Part shown: in pieces, positions 27,260 to 35,798 of the stretch
Layout of the letters: every line of letters starts with the position of its first letter
Position numbering within the stretch: the stretch's first letter is position 1
Assembly (NCBI GenBank): GCA_038144425.1
Contig: JAYQNS010000002.1
Location: 868,001 to 932,000, forward strand
Source: Salivita marina
GTDB lineage: Bacteria > Pseudomonadota > Gammaproteobacteria > Pseudomonadales > Azotimanducaceae
Direction: 5' to 3'
Length of the DNA: 64,000 bases
Notes under the pieces: generated by a model
What the model was told of the DNA's origin: nothing
The model's database searches: none
The model's input: only the letters and a program-made list of their open reading frames with translations
Translations under genes and position numbers: made by a program

Positions 27260-28843
27260 CTACTCCGGCGGCCCCCAGGAGACGGGGGCCGTGGGATGGA
27301 AGGCCGGGCGCGGCAGGGCTCCGCGCCTCTGCTCAAGAGCGTAGCCGGCCCGAAGCACCAGCGCGTCGTGCCCCGTCGTGGCCAGGAAGGATAGACCCAG
27401 GGGCACGCCCTCGATGGTTCCAAGGGGCACGGTGAGGTGTGGGTAGCCGGCGATGGCGGCGGCGCTGCCAAGCCCCAGCCAGGCCGGCCATACATCGCCG
27501 TTCACCAAATCCACCGGGGGGGCGAGGGGCCCGGAAGGGGCGATAATGAGCGAGGCGTTATGCGCTGTTAGCAGCGCATCCAGCGTGCCAGCCCGAGCCG
27601 CTTCCCGGAGCTGAGCGACCCGCGCGGCATGTTCGTCTTCCTTTAAGGGCCCGAGGGCCTCCGAAGCTTCAAAGATGTCTTGGTCAAAGCGCACCAGCTC
27701 CCGGGCCGCCTGAGCCCTATTAAAGGCGATCAGGTCCGCGAGGCGTTTTCCCCGGAAGGCCCCCTGGGCTCGCGCGAGATAAGTCTCCATGCCCTGGCGA
27801 AACTCCGCCTTCAAAACGGTAAAGCTTTCGTCCCCAAGGGCGCGCAGGGGTTGCTCAAAGGCGTCAACGGATACCACCTCTGCCCCTGCCTCCTGAAGCC
27901 AGGCCTCGGCCTGGGCGAGGTGCCTAAGAATTCGAGGATCCTCCCCGGCGGCAAAGCGCGCCACGACGATGCGAGTGCCGGCGATGCCCCCGGCGAGCAG
28001 CTCACGAAAGGCTTGCCCGGGGGCAAGAGCACCCATCATGAGCGCCGCATCGGCGACGGTTCGGGTCATGGGCCCGGCCGTATCCTGGCTAGCCGCGATG
28101 GGGACGATGCCGTCGGTGCTTAACAGGCCGTGGGTGGGCTTGAACCCGACGATGCCATTCACCTGGGCCGGGCAGATGATCGATCCGTTGGTTTCCGTAC
28201 CCAGGGCCAAGGGCGCGAGGCCTGCGGCGACCGCTGCCCCGGAACCGGAGCTTGAACCGCAAGGGGACCGGTCGAGCACGTGGGGATTGCGCACCTGTCC
28301 GCCCACGGAAGACCAGCCGCTTACCGAATCACTAGAACGGAAATTGGCCCACTGGCTGAGGTTGGTCTTGCCAAGAATTACCGCGCCCTGAGCCCGTAGG
28401 GCAGCGACGACCGGGGCGTCTTGCCGAGCGAAGTTATCTAGGAGCGCTAGGGAGCCAGCAGTGGTGGCCAGGGGGTCGGCCGTTTCGATGTTGTCTTTGA
28501 CCAGCACGGGCAGGCCGTCGAGGGGTCCCAGCGTGGTGCCTGCCCGACGTCGCGCATCGCTGGCCGCAGCGGCAGCCTGAGCTTCGGGGTTAAGAGCTCT
28601 GACGGCGCGTAGGGCCGGACCTGTCTCATTGAGCGCTTCTATACGGGCTTCCAGGGTCTCTAGGAGGGTTTCCGCAGTGAGATCCCCGGTTTCAAAGGCG
28701 CTCTGGAGCCTTGCGCCGTCGCCGTAGGCCCAAGCGGCGGTGTTCGGGCTGGGCTCGGCGCTGAACGTTGGAATGGCTGCGCTTAGCAGCAGAGCAAGAG
28801 CCGCTGGCAGCAAAGTTCGTTGGGTAGGGGAAGGGGGCGGCAT
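27260..28843 (-). CDS. Exported amidase-signature hydrolase
   Basis: 527 residues. A signal peptide (LLPAALALLLSAAIPTFSA) directs it to the periplasm. The amidase catalytic triad is visible: Lys in PVLVKDNIETADP, cis-Ser in RSPCGSSSGSGAAVAAG, and the acylated Ser in GTETNGSIICPAQVNG. Such enzymes hydrolyse amides or peptide-like bonds; exported members act on small amides. Start ATG 28843 with GAGG upstream. Divergent from the DUF1330 gene, with the TAATGC-N4-CATTA operator 71 bases upstream, so it belongs to the proposed regulon. Confidence 0.9.
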   Translation of the reverse strand: MPPPSPTQRTLLPAALALLLSAAIPTFSAEPSPNTAAWAYGDGARLQSAFETGDLTAETLLETLEARIEALNETGPALRAVRALNPEAQAAAAASDARRRAGTTLGPLDGLPVLVKDNIETADPLATTAGSLALLDNFARQDAPVVAALRAQGAVILGKTNLSQWANFRSSDSVSGWSSVGGQVRNPHVLDRSPCGSSSGSGAAVAAGLAPLALGTETNGSIICPAQVNGIVGFKPTHGLLSTDGIVPIAASQDTAGPMTRTVADAALMMGALAPGQAFRELLAGGIAGTRIVVARFAAGEDPRILRHLAQAEAWLQEAGAEVVSVDAFEQPLRALGDESFTVLKAEFRQGMETYLARAQGAFRGKRLADLIAFNRAQAARELVRFDQDIFEASEALGPLKEDEHAARVAQLREAARAGTLDALLTAHNASLIIAPSGPLAPPVDLVNGDVWPAWLGLGSAAAIAGYPHLTVPLGTIEGVPLGLSFLATTGHDALVLRAGYALEQRRGALPRPAFHPTAPVSWGPPE

Positions 28844-28913
28844 GGCGCGGTCCTCAGTGGGGAGCTGTTTTTTACTATGCCGCTTGAACCGCATGGTGCA
28901 AAGATAATAAATA

Positions 28914-28928
28914 TAATGCATAACATTA
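28914..28928. promoter_or_regulatory. Operator copy 1 of the TAATGC-N4-CATTA regulon
   Basis: TAATGCATAACATTA, an inverted repeat TAATG-N5-CATTA. It lies in the AT-rich gap between the divergent amidase and DUF1330 genes. The same dyad occurs at 30115, 33445 and 39162, in all cases between two divergent genes. Likely a repressor site of the TetR encoded at 35148. Confidence 0.7.
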
Positions 28929-28978
28929 AAAGATGCGATAAAAGGAGATTTTTAAAGCTGCGCTGGGGAAGCGAGACC

Positions 28979-29410
28979 ATGGAAGTTGTTAACCGCGTGC
29001 TACCCAATGGTGAACAGATGGCAGGGTTTCTGAAGGATCCGGAAACGGGCCCCATTTACATGGTGAACCTGCTGAAATTTAAAGCCCGCGCCGAATACGA
29101 CGATGGGCGAGCGTCGTCGCTAACGGGGCAGGAGGCTTATGGGCTGTATGCAGAGGGCGTGCAGAAGCTTCTTGAGGCGGTTGGCGGCAGCATCACCTTT
29201 GCGGGCGAGGTGTCCCGCTTGACCCTGGGGGAGGTGGAGGAGCTGTGGGACGAGGTGGCCATCGCGTGCTATCCCACTCGGGGGGCAATGCTCGAGATGA
29301 TGCAGCTGCAGGAGATGGCAGAGATCGCCCGCCATCGCGCAGCGGGGCTGGCGGGGCAGCTCAACATCGAGTGCCTCGGAGACCCGGCTTTTGGGGCTAG
29401 AGCAGTTTGA
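28979..29410 (+). CDS. DUF1330 family protein
   Basis: 143 residues, cytoplasmic. The conserved DUF1330 segment is KDPETGPIYMVNLLKFKARAEYDDG, followed by YGLYAEGVQKLLEAVGG and the strand FAGEVSRLTLGE; the fold is a dimeric ferredoxin-like alpha/beta barrel. The family is uncharacterised, though members accompany catabolic genes. Start ATG 28979 from the gap in the frame. Its 14-base tail overlap with the convergent gene at 29397 is ordinary. Divergent from the amidase with the shared operator 51 bases upstream. Confidence 0.85.
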   Translation: MEVVNRVLPNGEQMAGFLKDPETGPIYMVNLLKFKARAEYDDGRASSLTGQEAYGLYAEGVQKLLEAVGGSITFAGEVSRLTLGEVEELWDEVAIACYPTRGAMLEMMQLQEMAEIARHRAAGLAGQLNIECLGDPAFGARAV

Positions 29411-30080
29411 GGCGAAGGCCCCGGGGTTGGGGCGTTCGGTGGGCCTCTGGCAGGGTGCAGATCCGCTCCATGCGCGTTACGGAGCCGTCCGCGTACTCCC
29501 AGATGAGGGCCTCCCCCTCCAGGTAGCGTCGGACCACCAGGGGCCCCCAGCCAAAGGCATGGAAGTTTAGGATCCCCTCGTCCCAAGTCATGGTGGCGGA
29601 GGTGCGTCCGCAGAACTCTCGCGATCCCAGGGTGAAGAGGACACTGCCCTCCGTATCGTTGGTGCTTTCCCCCGCAGTCGCATTCGGCCCCCCATCGTGA
29701 ATGAGCCCCGCGGTGGTGATCACCACCCGACGGCCGCATTGCTCGATACGCTCCACGTGCCCAAGCCTTCCGCTGACCGCTTGCCACAGGCCGCGCAGAT
29801 CGGCGGCGTCAGGGCTAAGGGGTTCGTGGCACGCTTCCAGAACGGGAAGGGGGAAGTGGTCGTAGGCGCAGCCTGGCGTATTTCCCTTGGGGATATCCTG
29901 GGCTAACAGGCCTTGCCCATCGAGCGAGGGAAGCTCGCAATAGTTCAGCGCCGCGCCATCCCCAGCAAGGGTTTCGGGATTGATGGTCAGGGGTGGCCGA
30001 GGGGATAGGAACGCGAAGGAAAAGGCTAGGAGTGCAAGCAATAGGAAGCCTCCCAGGAAACCTTTGATTAATCGACTCAT
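29397..30080 (-). CDS. Membrane-anchored protein of unknown function
   Basis: 227 residues with an N-terminal hydrophobic stretch (FLGGFLLLALLAFSFAFL, about 8-25) acting as signal anchor, then a soluble periplasmic domain. The domain carries six or so cysteines (NYCELP, PGCAYD, ACHEP, EQCGRR, EFCGRT, RICTL), which may form disulfides in the periplasm. ERIEQCGRRVVITTAGLIHD and GSVLFTLGSREFC look like a beta-rich core. I do not recognise a family. Divergent from the DUF4345-sulfatase operon, operator 35 bases upstream of its start. Confidence 0.6.
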   Translation of the reverse strand: MSRLIKGFLGGFLLLALLAFSFAFLSPRPPLTINPETLAGDGAALNYCELPSLDGQGLLAQDIPKGNTPGCAYDHFPLPVLEACHEPLSPDAADLRGLWQAVSGRLGHVERIEQCGRRVVITTAGLIHDGGPNATAGESTNDTEGSVLFTLGSREFCGRTSATMTWDEGILNFHAFGWGPLVVRRYLEGEALIWEYADGSVTRMERICTLPEAHRTPQPRGLRLKLL

Positions 30081-30114
30081 GTGCTGTTCCCTAGCGAAGT
30101 AGACATATAGAATA

Positions 30115-30129
30115 TAATGCAGAACATTA
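30115..30129. promoter_or_regulatory. Operator copy 2 of the TAATGC-N4-CATTA regulon
   Basis: TAATGCAGAACATTA, differing from copy 1 only in the spacer. It lies between the divergent anchored protein (start 30080) and the DUF4345 gene (start 30195). Confidence 0.7.
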
Positions 30130-30166
30130 GATCATGTTCGATGCTCTAGGCTAGGGGCGCTCCGAA

Positions 30167-30193
30167 GGGGAAGAGGGGAAGAGGGGAAGAGGG
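30167..30193 (+). repeat. Short tandem repeat in the ribosome-binding region of the DUF4345 gene
   Basis: Three copies of GGGGAAGA plus a partial fourth (30167-30193) lie directly before the ATG at 30195, so the repeat supplies the Shine-Dalgarno purine stretch. Gain or loss of one unit would move sites but leave a good one. Low copy number, so slippage here is only possible. Confidence 0.6.
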
Positions 30194-30194
30194 A

Positions 30195-30572
30195 ATGAGG
30201 CAACTGCTCAGGGTGGCTTTAGGGCTTTTCGCGCTGCTATTGATAAGTTTCGGGGTTCGCTGGCTCGCCTTTCCCGAGGGAATTGCGGAAGCGTTCGGTT
30301 TGGAGCTGGGAGATGGGCTAGGCTTGAGCTCTCAGCTTGGAGACCTTGGGGCCTTCTTCCTCACGGCGGGGATCTGCCTTGCCCTGGCACTGGTGACGGG
30401 CCGGCGCTTTTGGTTCTACCCTCCAGCGATGCTTCTTCTTTTGACGGCCCTTGGGCGCATGGTCGCCTGGCTCTTCCACGGAGCAGCCTTTGCCGGATCG
30501 ATGATTGTCGTGGAACTGGTGGCGGGTGGCTTGGCCCTTGCCGGGGCTCGAAGCCTCGGGGATCGGGCTTAG
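30195..30572 (+). CDS. DUF4345-type small membrane protein
   Basis: 125 residues and four hydrophobic segments (about 5-25, 45-68, 76-93, 99-116), so an integral inner-membrane protein. The FALLLISFGVRWLAFPEGIAEAFG opening and the ALGRMVAWLFHG segment fit the DUF4345 family, whose function is unknown. It starts the operon leading into the sulfatase three bases downstream. The operator at 30115 is 66 bases before its start. Confidence 0.72.
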   Translation: MRQLLRVALGLFALLLISFGVRWLAFPEGIAEAFGLELGDGLGLSSQLGDLGAFFLTAGICLALALVTGRRFWFYPPAMLLLLTALGRMVAWLFHGAAFAGSMIVVELVAGGLALAGARSLGDRA

Positions 30573-30575
30573 GCG

Positions 30576-32350
30576 ATGGCCAGGAGCTCCCTTCTTGCCG
30601 CACTCATAGCCGTCACCTTGGGGGTGCTTTCGGCCCAGGCCTCGGAGCCGATGGGTGCGCGCCCTAACATCGTGTTTGTTTTGGCTGATGACGTCGCCTT
30701 TACTGATATCGAGCCCTATGGAAGCGAGATTCGAACGCCGACCTTAAGTGCCCTCGCGGGGGAGGGGATTCGTTTCTCGAACTATCACACGGCGGCGAAT
30801 TGCGCGCCGTCCCGCGCCATGCTGATGACCGGCGTAAATAACCATCTTGCGGGCGTTCCAAATATCCCTGAGATGCTGAGCCCAAGGCAGCGCCAAGGGG
30901 AGAACTATCAGGGCGTGCTGTCCAAACGGGTGGTGACGCTGGCCAGCCTTTTGGAAAACGCCGGCTACCACACCTATCTGACAGGAAAGTGGCATCTTGG
31001 CTCCGCGCCAGACCAGCTTCCAAGCGCCAGGGGCTTTGAACGAACCTTCGCCCTCATGGATTCCGGGGCCGACAACTGGGAGCAGCGCCCTTATCTGCCC
31101 ATCTACGATGACGCAAATTGGTATGCGGATGGAAAACGCGCGTCCCTTCCTGAGGATTTCTATTCCTCAGCATTTCTCATCGATAAAACCATGGAATTCA
31201 TCGAGGCGGACCGGGAGGACGGGCGCCCCTTCTTTGCTTATGTCCCTTTCCAGGCCGTGCATATACCGGTGCAGGCGCCCAGGGAATTTACGGAGCGCTA
31301 TCGCGGAGTATACGACGGTGGCTGGGACGCCCTCCGGGAGCTGCGGCGTGCTCGTGCTGCCGAGTTGGGGGTGATTGCCCGGGACGTGCCGATGGTTCGC
31401 ATGGAAAGCACGGCGGATTGGGAGGCTCTGGATGGGGAGCGGCGGCGCTTTGAGGCGAAGCGCATGGCGGTTTATGCCGGCATGCTCGAAGCAATGGATT
31501 TTCACCTTGGGCGCCTTGTCGCGTATTTGAAGGAAAAGGGGCTCTACGAAAACACGATCATCGTCTTCACCTCCGACAATGGACCTGAGGTGCGAGGCGC
31601 GGAGAACCCTCAGTCCTTCTTGGCCACCCGCGTCGCCAAGGGCCTGGGTTATGAGCAAAGCTACGAGCGCCTTGGGGAACGGGGAGCTTCAATAGCATCA
31701 GCCCAAGCTTTGCGAGCGCCGCGGCCAGCCCCTTCGCCTATTACAAGTTTCATGTAGGGGAGGGCGGCATGAGGGTGCCCCTGATCATTGCCAACGTCCC
31801 GGGCCAGGGCAAAGGCCAAATGCTAGGCGCATTTAGCTGGGCGACGGATCTTGCCCCTACCCTGCTTGCGGCTGCCGGGGTATCACCGCCGAAGGGACGC
31901 TTCGCCGGGCGACCCGTGCTGCCCATGACCGGTAAAAACTTACTGCCGTTGCTTCGAGGAGAGGCGAGCCAAGTTTACGACCCTAGCGAGACCATAGGCT
32001 ACGAACTCACGGGGCATGGGGTTCTGTTTCAGGGCGACTATAAAGCGCTTCGCCATGCGCCTCCCGTTGGCGACGGTTCCTGGGCGCTTTATAACCTCGT
32101 CAGCGATCCTGGGGAGACGGAAGATCTCAGTGCCCAGGAGCCAGAGCGCCTCGCGCGCATGGTGGCCGCCTACGAGGCCTTTGCCGAGAGCCACGGGGTT
32201 CAGCCCCTCCCGAGTGGGTACTCGCAGCGCGGCCAGCTGATATCGAACTTCCTTGCGTCGCGCGTCAAAGAACCTTTCCTAGTCATATTGCTGTCAATGC
32301 TTGTCTTGCTCGCCGCCGCCGGTTGGGTGAGGCGAGGCGCATCTAGCTGA
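30576..32350 (+). CDS. Exported sulfatase (frame interrupted by a 1-base deletion)
   Basis: Sulfate-ester hydrolase with signal peptide (LLAALIAVTLGVLSAQA). N-terminal part has metal-binding IVFVLADDVAFTD, the signature NCAPSRAMLMTG (Cys76 to formylglycine), LTGKWHLG and VFTSDNGPE; it then runs off frame near residue 370. Adding one base to the G4 run at 31681-31684 gives ERGSFNSISPSF and continues into AYYKFHVGEGGMRVPL, giving 591 residues. The C-terminus has a membrane segment (FLVILLSMLVLLAAAGW), so the enzyme would be anchored facing the periplasm. Follows DUF4345 by three bases. Both fragments together fit one gene, and I regard the shift as a likely sequencing error. Confidence 0.88.
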
Positions 32351-33410
32351 GGCGTAGGCTATCGAGAATCGCCTTAGCCACGCCAAGGGGCGAGCCCTCC
32401 TGCACGAAATGTCCCCCGCCGGCGATCGTCCGGTGAGGTTGGTTTCGGGCGCCGGGGATGCGGTTTAGGAAGTCCTTTTCGCTGCCGCGGGTGACCGGGT
32501 CGTTATCCGCAAAGGCGCAGAGCACCGGTTTCTCGTAAGCCTCAAAGAAGTTCCAAGCCACCCCCTGGGCGATGGTGGAAGGCGCGCTTGGGAGCGTTGG
32601 CACCTGCCGGGGCATGGCGCGAACGCCCATCTTGTAGCGCGCATCGGGAAAGGGCGCCTCATAGGCCATCGCGCGGGCCGTCGGCCAGGGATTTATGGCT
32701 CCCAGGCGATTTGCTAGAACCTTAGCGATCTTGAGGACAGGGCCTTGCCTATCCAGCATAAGGGACATGAGCATTCCCACGGGTGGGTTCTCCGTCTCCC
32801 AACACCATTTTTGCCAATAGGCGAAACTTTCAGCGGGGTGCCGATCGCTTCCCATGCGGGAAATCGCCTTCTGCATGCCGGGAAGGCTTGGGGTAGGCGT
32901 ATCGGACCAGAAGCGCGCGACGCGGTCTGCGACCGCCTCGTCCACGGAAGGGTTGTGGGGCAGCGCGGTATTTGAAAGGACGAGTCGTTCGAAGCGCTCG
33001 GGGAGCCGTGCCACAAGCCGTAAGCCGATCAGGCCACCCCAGTCCTGGCCGAAGAGCGTGAGTCCTCGGAAATCGTTGGCTTCCAGCCAAGCGCTCATCC
33101 AGTCCACCTGTCGCTCGTAGCTGTAGTCCTCCCGGGCAGCGGGCTTGTCGGACTTTCCATAGCCCGGGAGGTCTGGAGCAAGAACCCGCATGCCGGCGGC
33201 CGTAAGGTGCGGCACGACATTTCGGTAGAGGTAGCTCCAGGCGGGCTGGCCATGAAGGCATAGCGCTATGGGTCCGTCCCTTGGCCCCTCGTCGAGGTGG
33301 TGAATGCGAAGGAGCGTTCCGTCTTCCGTTTTGATCTCCGTGTAGTGGGGCTCGAAGGGATATTCCGGAAGGTTCTCGAAGCGGGCGTCGGGGGTGCGAA
33401 GGATTTCCAT
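32343..33410 (-). CDS. Haloalkane dehalogenase-like alpha/beta hydrolase
   Basis: 355-residue alpha/beta hydrolase. HLHGQPAWSYLYRNV resembles the oxyanion loop HGEPxWSYLYR of subfamily I haloalkane dehalogenases. The nucleophile is Asp123 in LFGQDWGGLIG with the halide-binding Trp next to it; a catalytic acid lies in FADNDPVT and the His in GGGHFVQEG. The Glu usual in HGEP is Gln here, so epoxide hydrolase or another activity should be kept open. About 45 residues longer than DhlA. Start ATG 33410; the frame extends to 33482 across the operator. Operator copy 3 is 35 bases upstream; divergent from the sulfatase at 33502. Confidence 0.82.
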   Translation of the reverse strand: MEILRTPDARFENLPEYPFEPHYTEIKTEDGTLLRIHHLDEGPRDGPIALCLHGQPAWSYLYRNVVPHLTAAGMRVLAPDLPGYGKSDKPAAREDYSYERQVDWMSAWLEANDFRGLTLFGQDWGGLIGLRLVARLPERFERLVLSNTALPHNPSVDEAVADRVARFWSDTPTPSLPGMQKAISRMGSDRHPAESFAYWQKWCWETENPPVGMLMSLMLDRQGPVLKIAKVLANRLGAINPWPTARAMAYEAPFPDARYKMGVRAMPRQVPTLPSAPSTIAQGVAWNFFEAYEKPVLCAFADNDPVTRGSEKDFLNRIPGARNQPHRTIAGGGHFVQEGSPLGVAKAILDSLRLS

Positions 33411-33444
33411 TGCCGTGCTCCAGTGCAAGGGGTATTGGATAAAG

Positions 33445-33459
33445 TAATGCCACACATTA
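33445..33459. promoter_or_regulatory. Operator copy 3 of the TAATGC-N4-CATTA regulon
   Basis: TAATGCCACACATTA between the divergent dehalogenase-like hydrolase (start 33410) and sulfatase (start 33502). The following TAAT extends its AT-rich right arm. Confidence 0.7.
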
Positions 33460-33501
33460 TAATCATGATCCCATGAGAACAACAGATCTTCGGGGGGTCG
33501 T

Positions 33502-35142
33502 ATGAGATTTTCTAAGGGGCGGGCAGCTCTGCTTGCCGTGTTGCTGCTTGGCGCCGGGGCCTATCTCTTTCGCATTGAGCTGATGCTGGCAGGCATTTCC
33601 CTAGCGGCCGAGCGACGTACGCCTGCCGGTCCCACGCAGGAGGTGCCCTGGGCGCGGGCGCCAGCCGCGGAGCGCAGCGCCGACCCCCGTCCAAACGTCG
33701 TGCTGATCGTGGCCGACGATCTAGGCTGGAATGACCTCAGCTTTAACGGCGGCGGCATTGCCGGGGGTACCGTGCCCACCCCCCATATCAACGGCCTCGC
33801 TGCCCAAGGGGTTAATTTCGTGAACGGCTATGCCGGGCAGGGGACCTGCGCGCCCTCCCGGGCGATGCTCATGACGGGCCGCTATGGATCACGCTTTGGG
33901 TTTGAGTACACCCCTATGCCCGCGGGCATGGATACGGCGGTGAAGATGATGACGGAGGGCCTCAATCCTCCCGCCTACTGGCCTGAGGTGTCCCGGGATA
34001 TTCGCTACGAGGAGAAGGGGCTTCCCGCGGAAGAGGAAAGCCTCGCTGAGGTGCTGAAGCGCGCAGGCTATTACACGGCGCACATTGGGAAGTGGCACCT
34101 GGGACGGGAGAACGGTAGCGCGCCCCAGGATCAGGGCTTTGATCAGAGCTTACTTATGGCGTCGGGCCTCCATGGCGATCCCGAGGATCCAAACATCGTA
34201 AATGCTAAGCTCGATTACGATCCCATCGACCGGTTTCTCTGGGCGGGTATGAAGTACGCCGCTCGCTATAACGGGGGGCCGGCCTTCCGACCGGGCGGCT
34301 ATCTCACCGAGTACTACACGGATGAGGCGGTGAAGGTCATCGAGAACAACAGGGACCGCCCCTTCTTTCTCTACCTTGCCCATTGGGCGCCGCACACGCC
34401 GCTGCAGGCGCTGCGGAAGGACTATGATGCGCTCGGTCACATCGCGGATCACACGGAGCGTGTCTATGCCGCCATGATTCGCGGGCTGGATCGGGAAGTG
34501 GGGCGGGTGCTTGGCGCGCTTGAGGCGGAGGGGCTCGCGGACAATACGGTGGTGATCTTTACCTCGGATAATGGGGGGGCGGGGTACGTCGGCCTCGATG
34601 ATTTAAATAAGCCGTACCGCGGCTGGAAGATCACCAATTTTGAGGGTGGCATTCACGTGCCTTTCTTCGTGCGCTGGCCCTCGGGGCTGCCGCAGGGCAC
34701 CACCTTTGAGGCTCCGGTCCATCACTTCGATATCTTTGCCACCGTCGCGGAGGCTGCGGGAGCGGCGCTTGCGCGGCCCATCGATGGAGTCAGTCTCTTG
34801 CCCTTTGCCCGGGGGACGCGCGCAGCTGAACGTCCCCATGAAACGCTCTTCTGGCGGGCGGGGGCTTATCGCACGGTGCGTCATGGGGATTGGAAGCTTG
34901 CCGTGGACCCCGTCGGTGAGCAAACCTGGCTCTTTGATTTGGCGCATGATCCGGGGGAGCGGCATAACGTGGCTGCCAACCATCCTGAGGTGGTAGCGGA
35001 TCTGAAGACCCGCTTAGCCGCGCACGACGCGGAGATGGTACCGCCCCTTTGGGATTCGGGGATGGTGACGCCCACCAACGTCGACAAGCATCATAGGCAG
35101 GCGCGAAGCCCGGAGGACACCTATGTTTATTGGCACAACTAG
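33502..35142 (+). CDS. Membrane-anchored arylsulfatase
   Basis: 546 residues. An N-terminal hydrophobic segment (ALLAVLLLGAGAYLF, residues 9-23) anchors or exports it. Motifs: NVVLIVADDLGWNDLSF, the signature GTCAPSRAMLMTGR with Cys116, HIGKWHLG, APHTPLQALRKDY and VIFTSDNGGAG. It would release sulfate from an organic ester in the periplasm after formylglycine modification by an enzyme outside the window. Operator copy 3 is 43 bases upstream; divergent from the dehalogenase-like gene. Its end lies five bases from the convergent TetR gene, making a compact regulon segment. Confidence 0.9.
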   Translation: MRFSKGRAALLAVLLLGAGAYLFRIELMLAGISLAAERRTPAGPTQEVPWARAPAAERSADPRPNVVLIVADDLGWNDLSFNGGGIAGGTVPTPHINGLAAQGVNFVNGYAGQGTCAPSRAMLMTGRYGSRFGFEYTPMPAGMDTAVKMMTEGLNPPAYWPEVSRDIRYEEKGLPAEEESLAEVLKRAGYYTAHIGKWHLGRENGSAPQDQGFDQSLLMASGLHGDPEDPNIVNAKLDYDPIDRFLWAGMKYAARYNGGPAFRPGGYLTEYYTDEAVKVIENNRDRPFFLYLAHWAPHTPLQALRKDYDALGHIADHTERVYAAMIRGLDREVGRVLGALEAEGLADNTVVIFTSDNGGAGYVGLDDLNKPYRGWKITNFEGGIHVPFFVRWPSGLPQGTTFEAPVHHFDIFATVAEAAGAALARPIDGVSLLPFARGTRAAERPHETLFWRAGAYRTVRHGDWKLAVDPVGEQTWLFDLAHDPGERHNVAANHPEVVADLKTRLAAHDAEMVPPLWDSGMVTPTNVDKHHRQARSPEDTYVYWHN

Positions 35143-35147
35143 AGCCT

Positions 35148-35798
35148 CTAGGGTGCGCTGAGCAGCCCCGTAAGGCTTTCCGTCAGGGTCCGTAGGTAGG
35201 ATTCTGCTTCTGGTCCCTGGAAGGCCCCAGGCTGGCGCGCATGGCGGGTAAGGGCGGAGAAACAAAAGATCACCGCCATTTCCATGCGCTGGCGGAAACG
35301 AAGTTCATCGAGATGCGGTAGGGCGGCGCGGAGCCTTTGGCCGAGCTCCCGACCCGCTTCCCCACCCCCGCCATGGCGACTGACCAAGCTAAAAGCAGAT
35401 CCTTCCTCCAGGGCAAATTCCAAGCTGAAGGCCTTGATGTAGCGGCGAACCCCAGGACTCTCCTGGGCTAAGTGGAAGGGGGGCTCGACCATGAGCGCGG
35501 CAAGGACGGCAAGGCTTGGCGTGGGGTTGGCGCTGAGCGCAGCATTCAGGGCCGTTGCACGCCGCGCCCTCAGTTGCGAGGAGCGGTCTTCATGAATGGC
35601 CGCGATGAGCCCTGGAAGGTTCTTAAAATGGTATTGAAGGGCCGACTCGTTCTTTTGCTTAGCCGTCGCGACGATCTGCCGAATGGTCACGTTTCCCATG
35701 CCCCGTGTAGCCATCAGCCGTTCGGCAGCGTTCATAAGGGCGCGGCGAGTCAGATCTCCGCGAGCCTTCCTGTGGTCTGTTTTTCCAGCGGTATTCAT
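35148..35798 (-). CDS. TetR-family regulator, candidate controller of the dyad regulon
   Basis: 216 residues. The N-terminal helix-turn-helix is ALMNAAERLMATRGMGNVTI then RQIVATAKQKNESALQYHF, the normal TetR layout, followed by a helical ligand-binding domain. It is the last of four minus-strand genes (GST, metallo-hydrolase, HCCA-isomerase-like, TetR) with start ATG overlapping the previous stop (ATGA), so it is made from the promoter carrying operator copy 4. Repressors usually control their own operon, so this protein is the best candidate for the TAATGC-N4-CATTA site; that is an inference. Confidence 0.85.
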   Translation of the reverse strand: MNTAGKTDHRKARGDLTRRALMNAAERLMATRGMGNVTIRQIVATAKQKNESALQYHFKNLPGLIAAIHEDRSSQLRARRATALNAALSANPTPSLAVLAALMVEPPFHLAQESPGVRRYIKAFSLEFALEEGSAFSLVSRHGGGGEAGRELGQRLRAALPHLDELRFRQRMEMAVIFCFSALTRHARQPGAFQGPEAESYLRTLTESLTGLLSAP

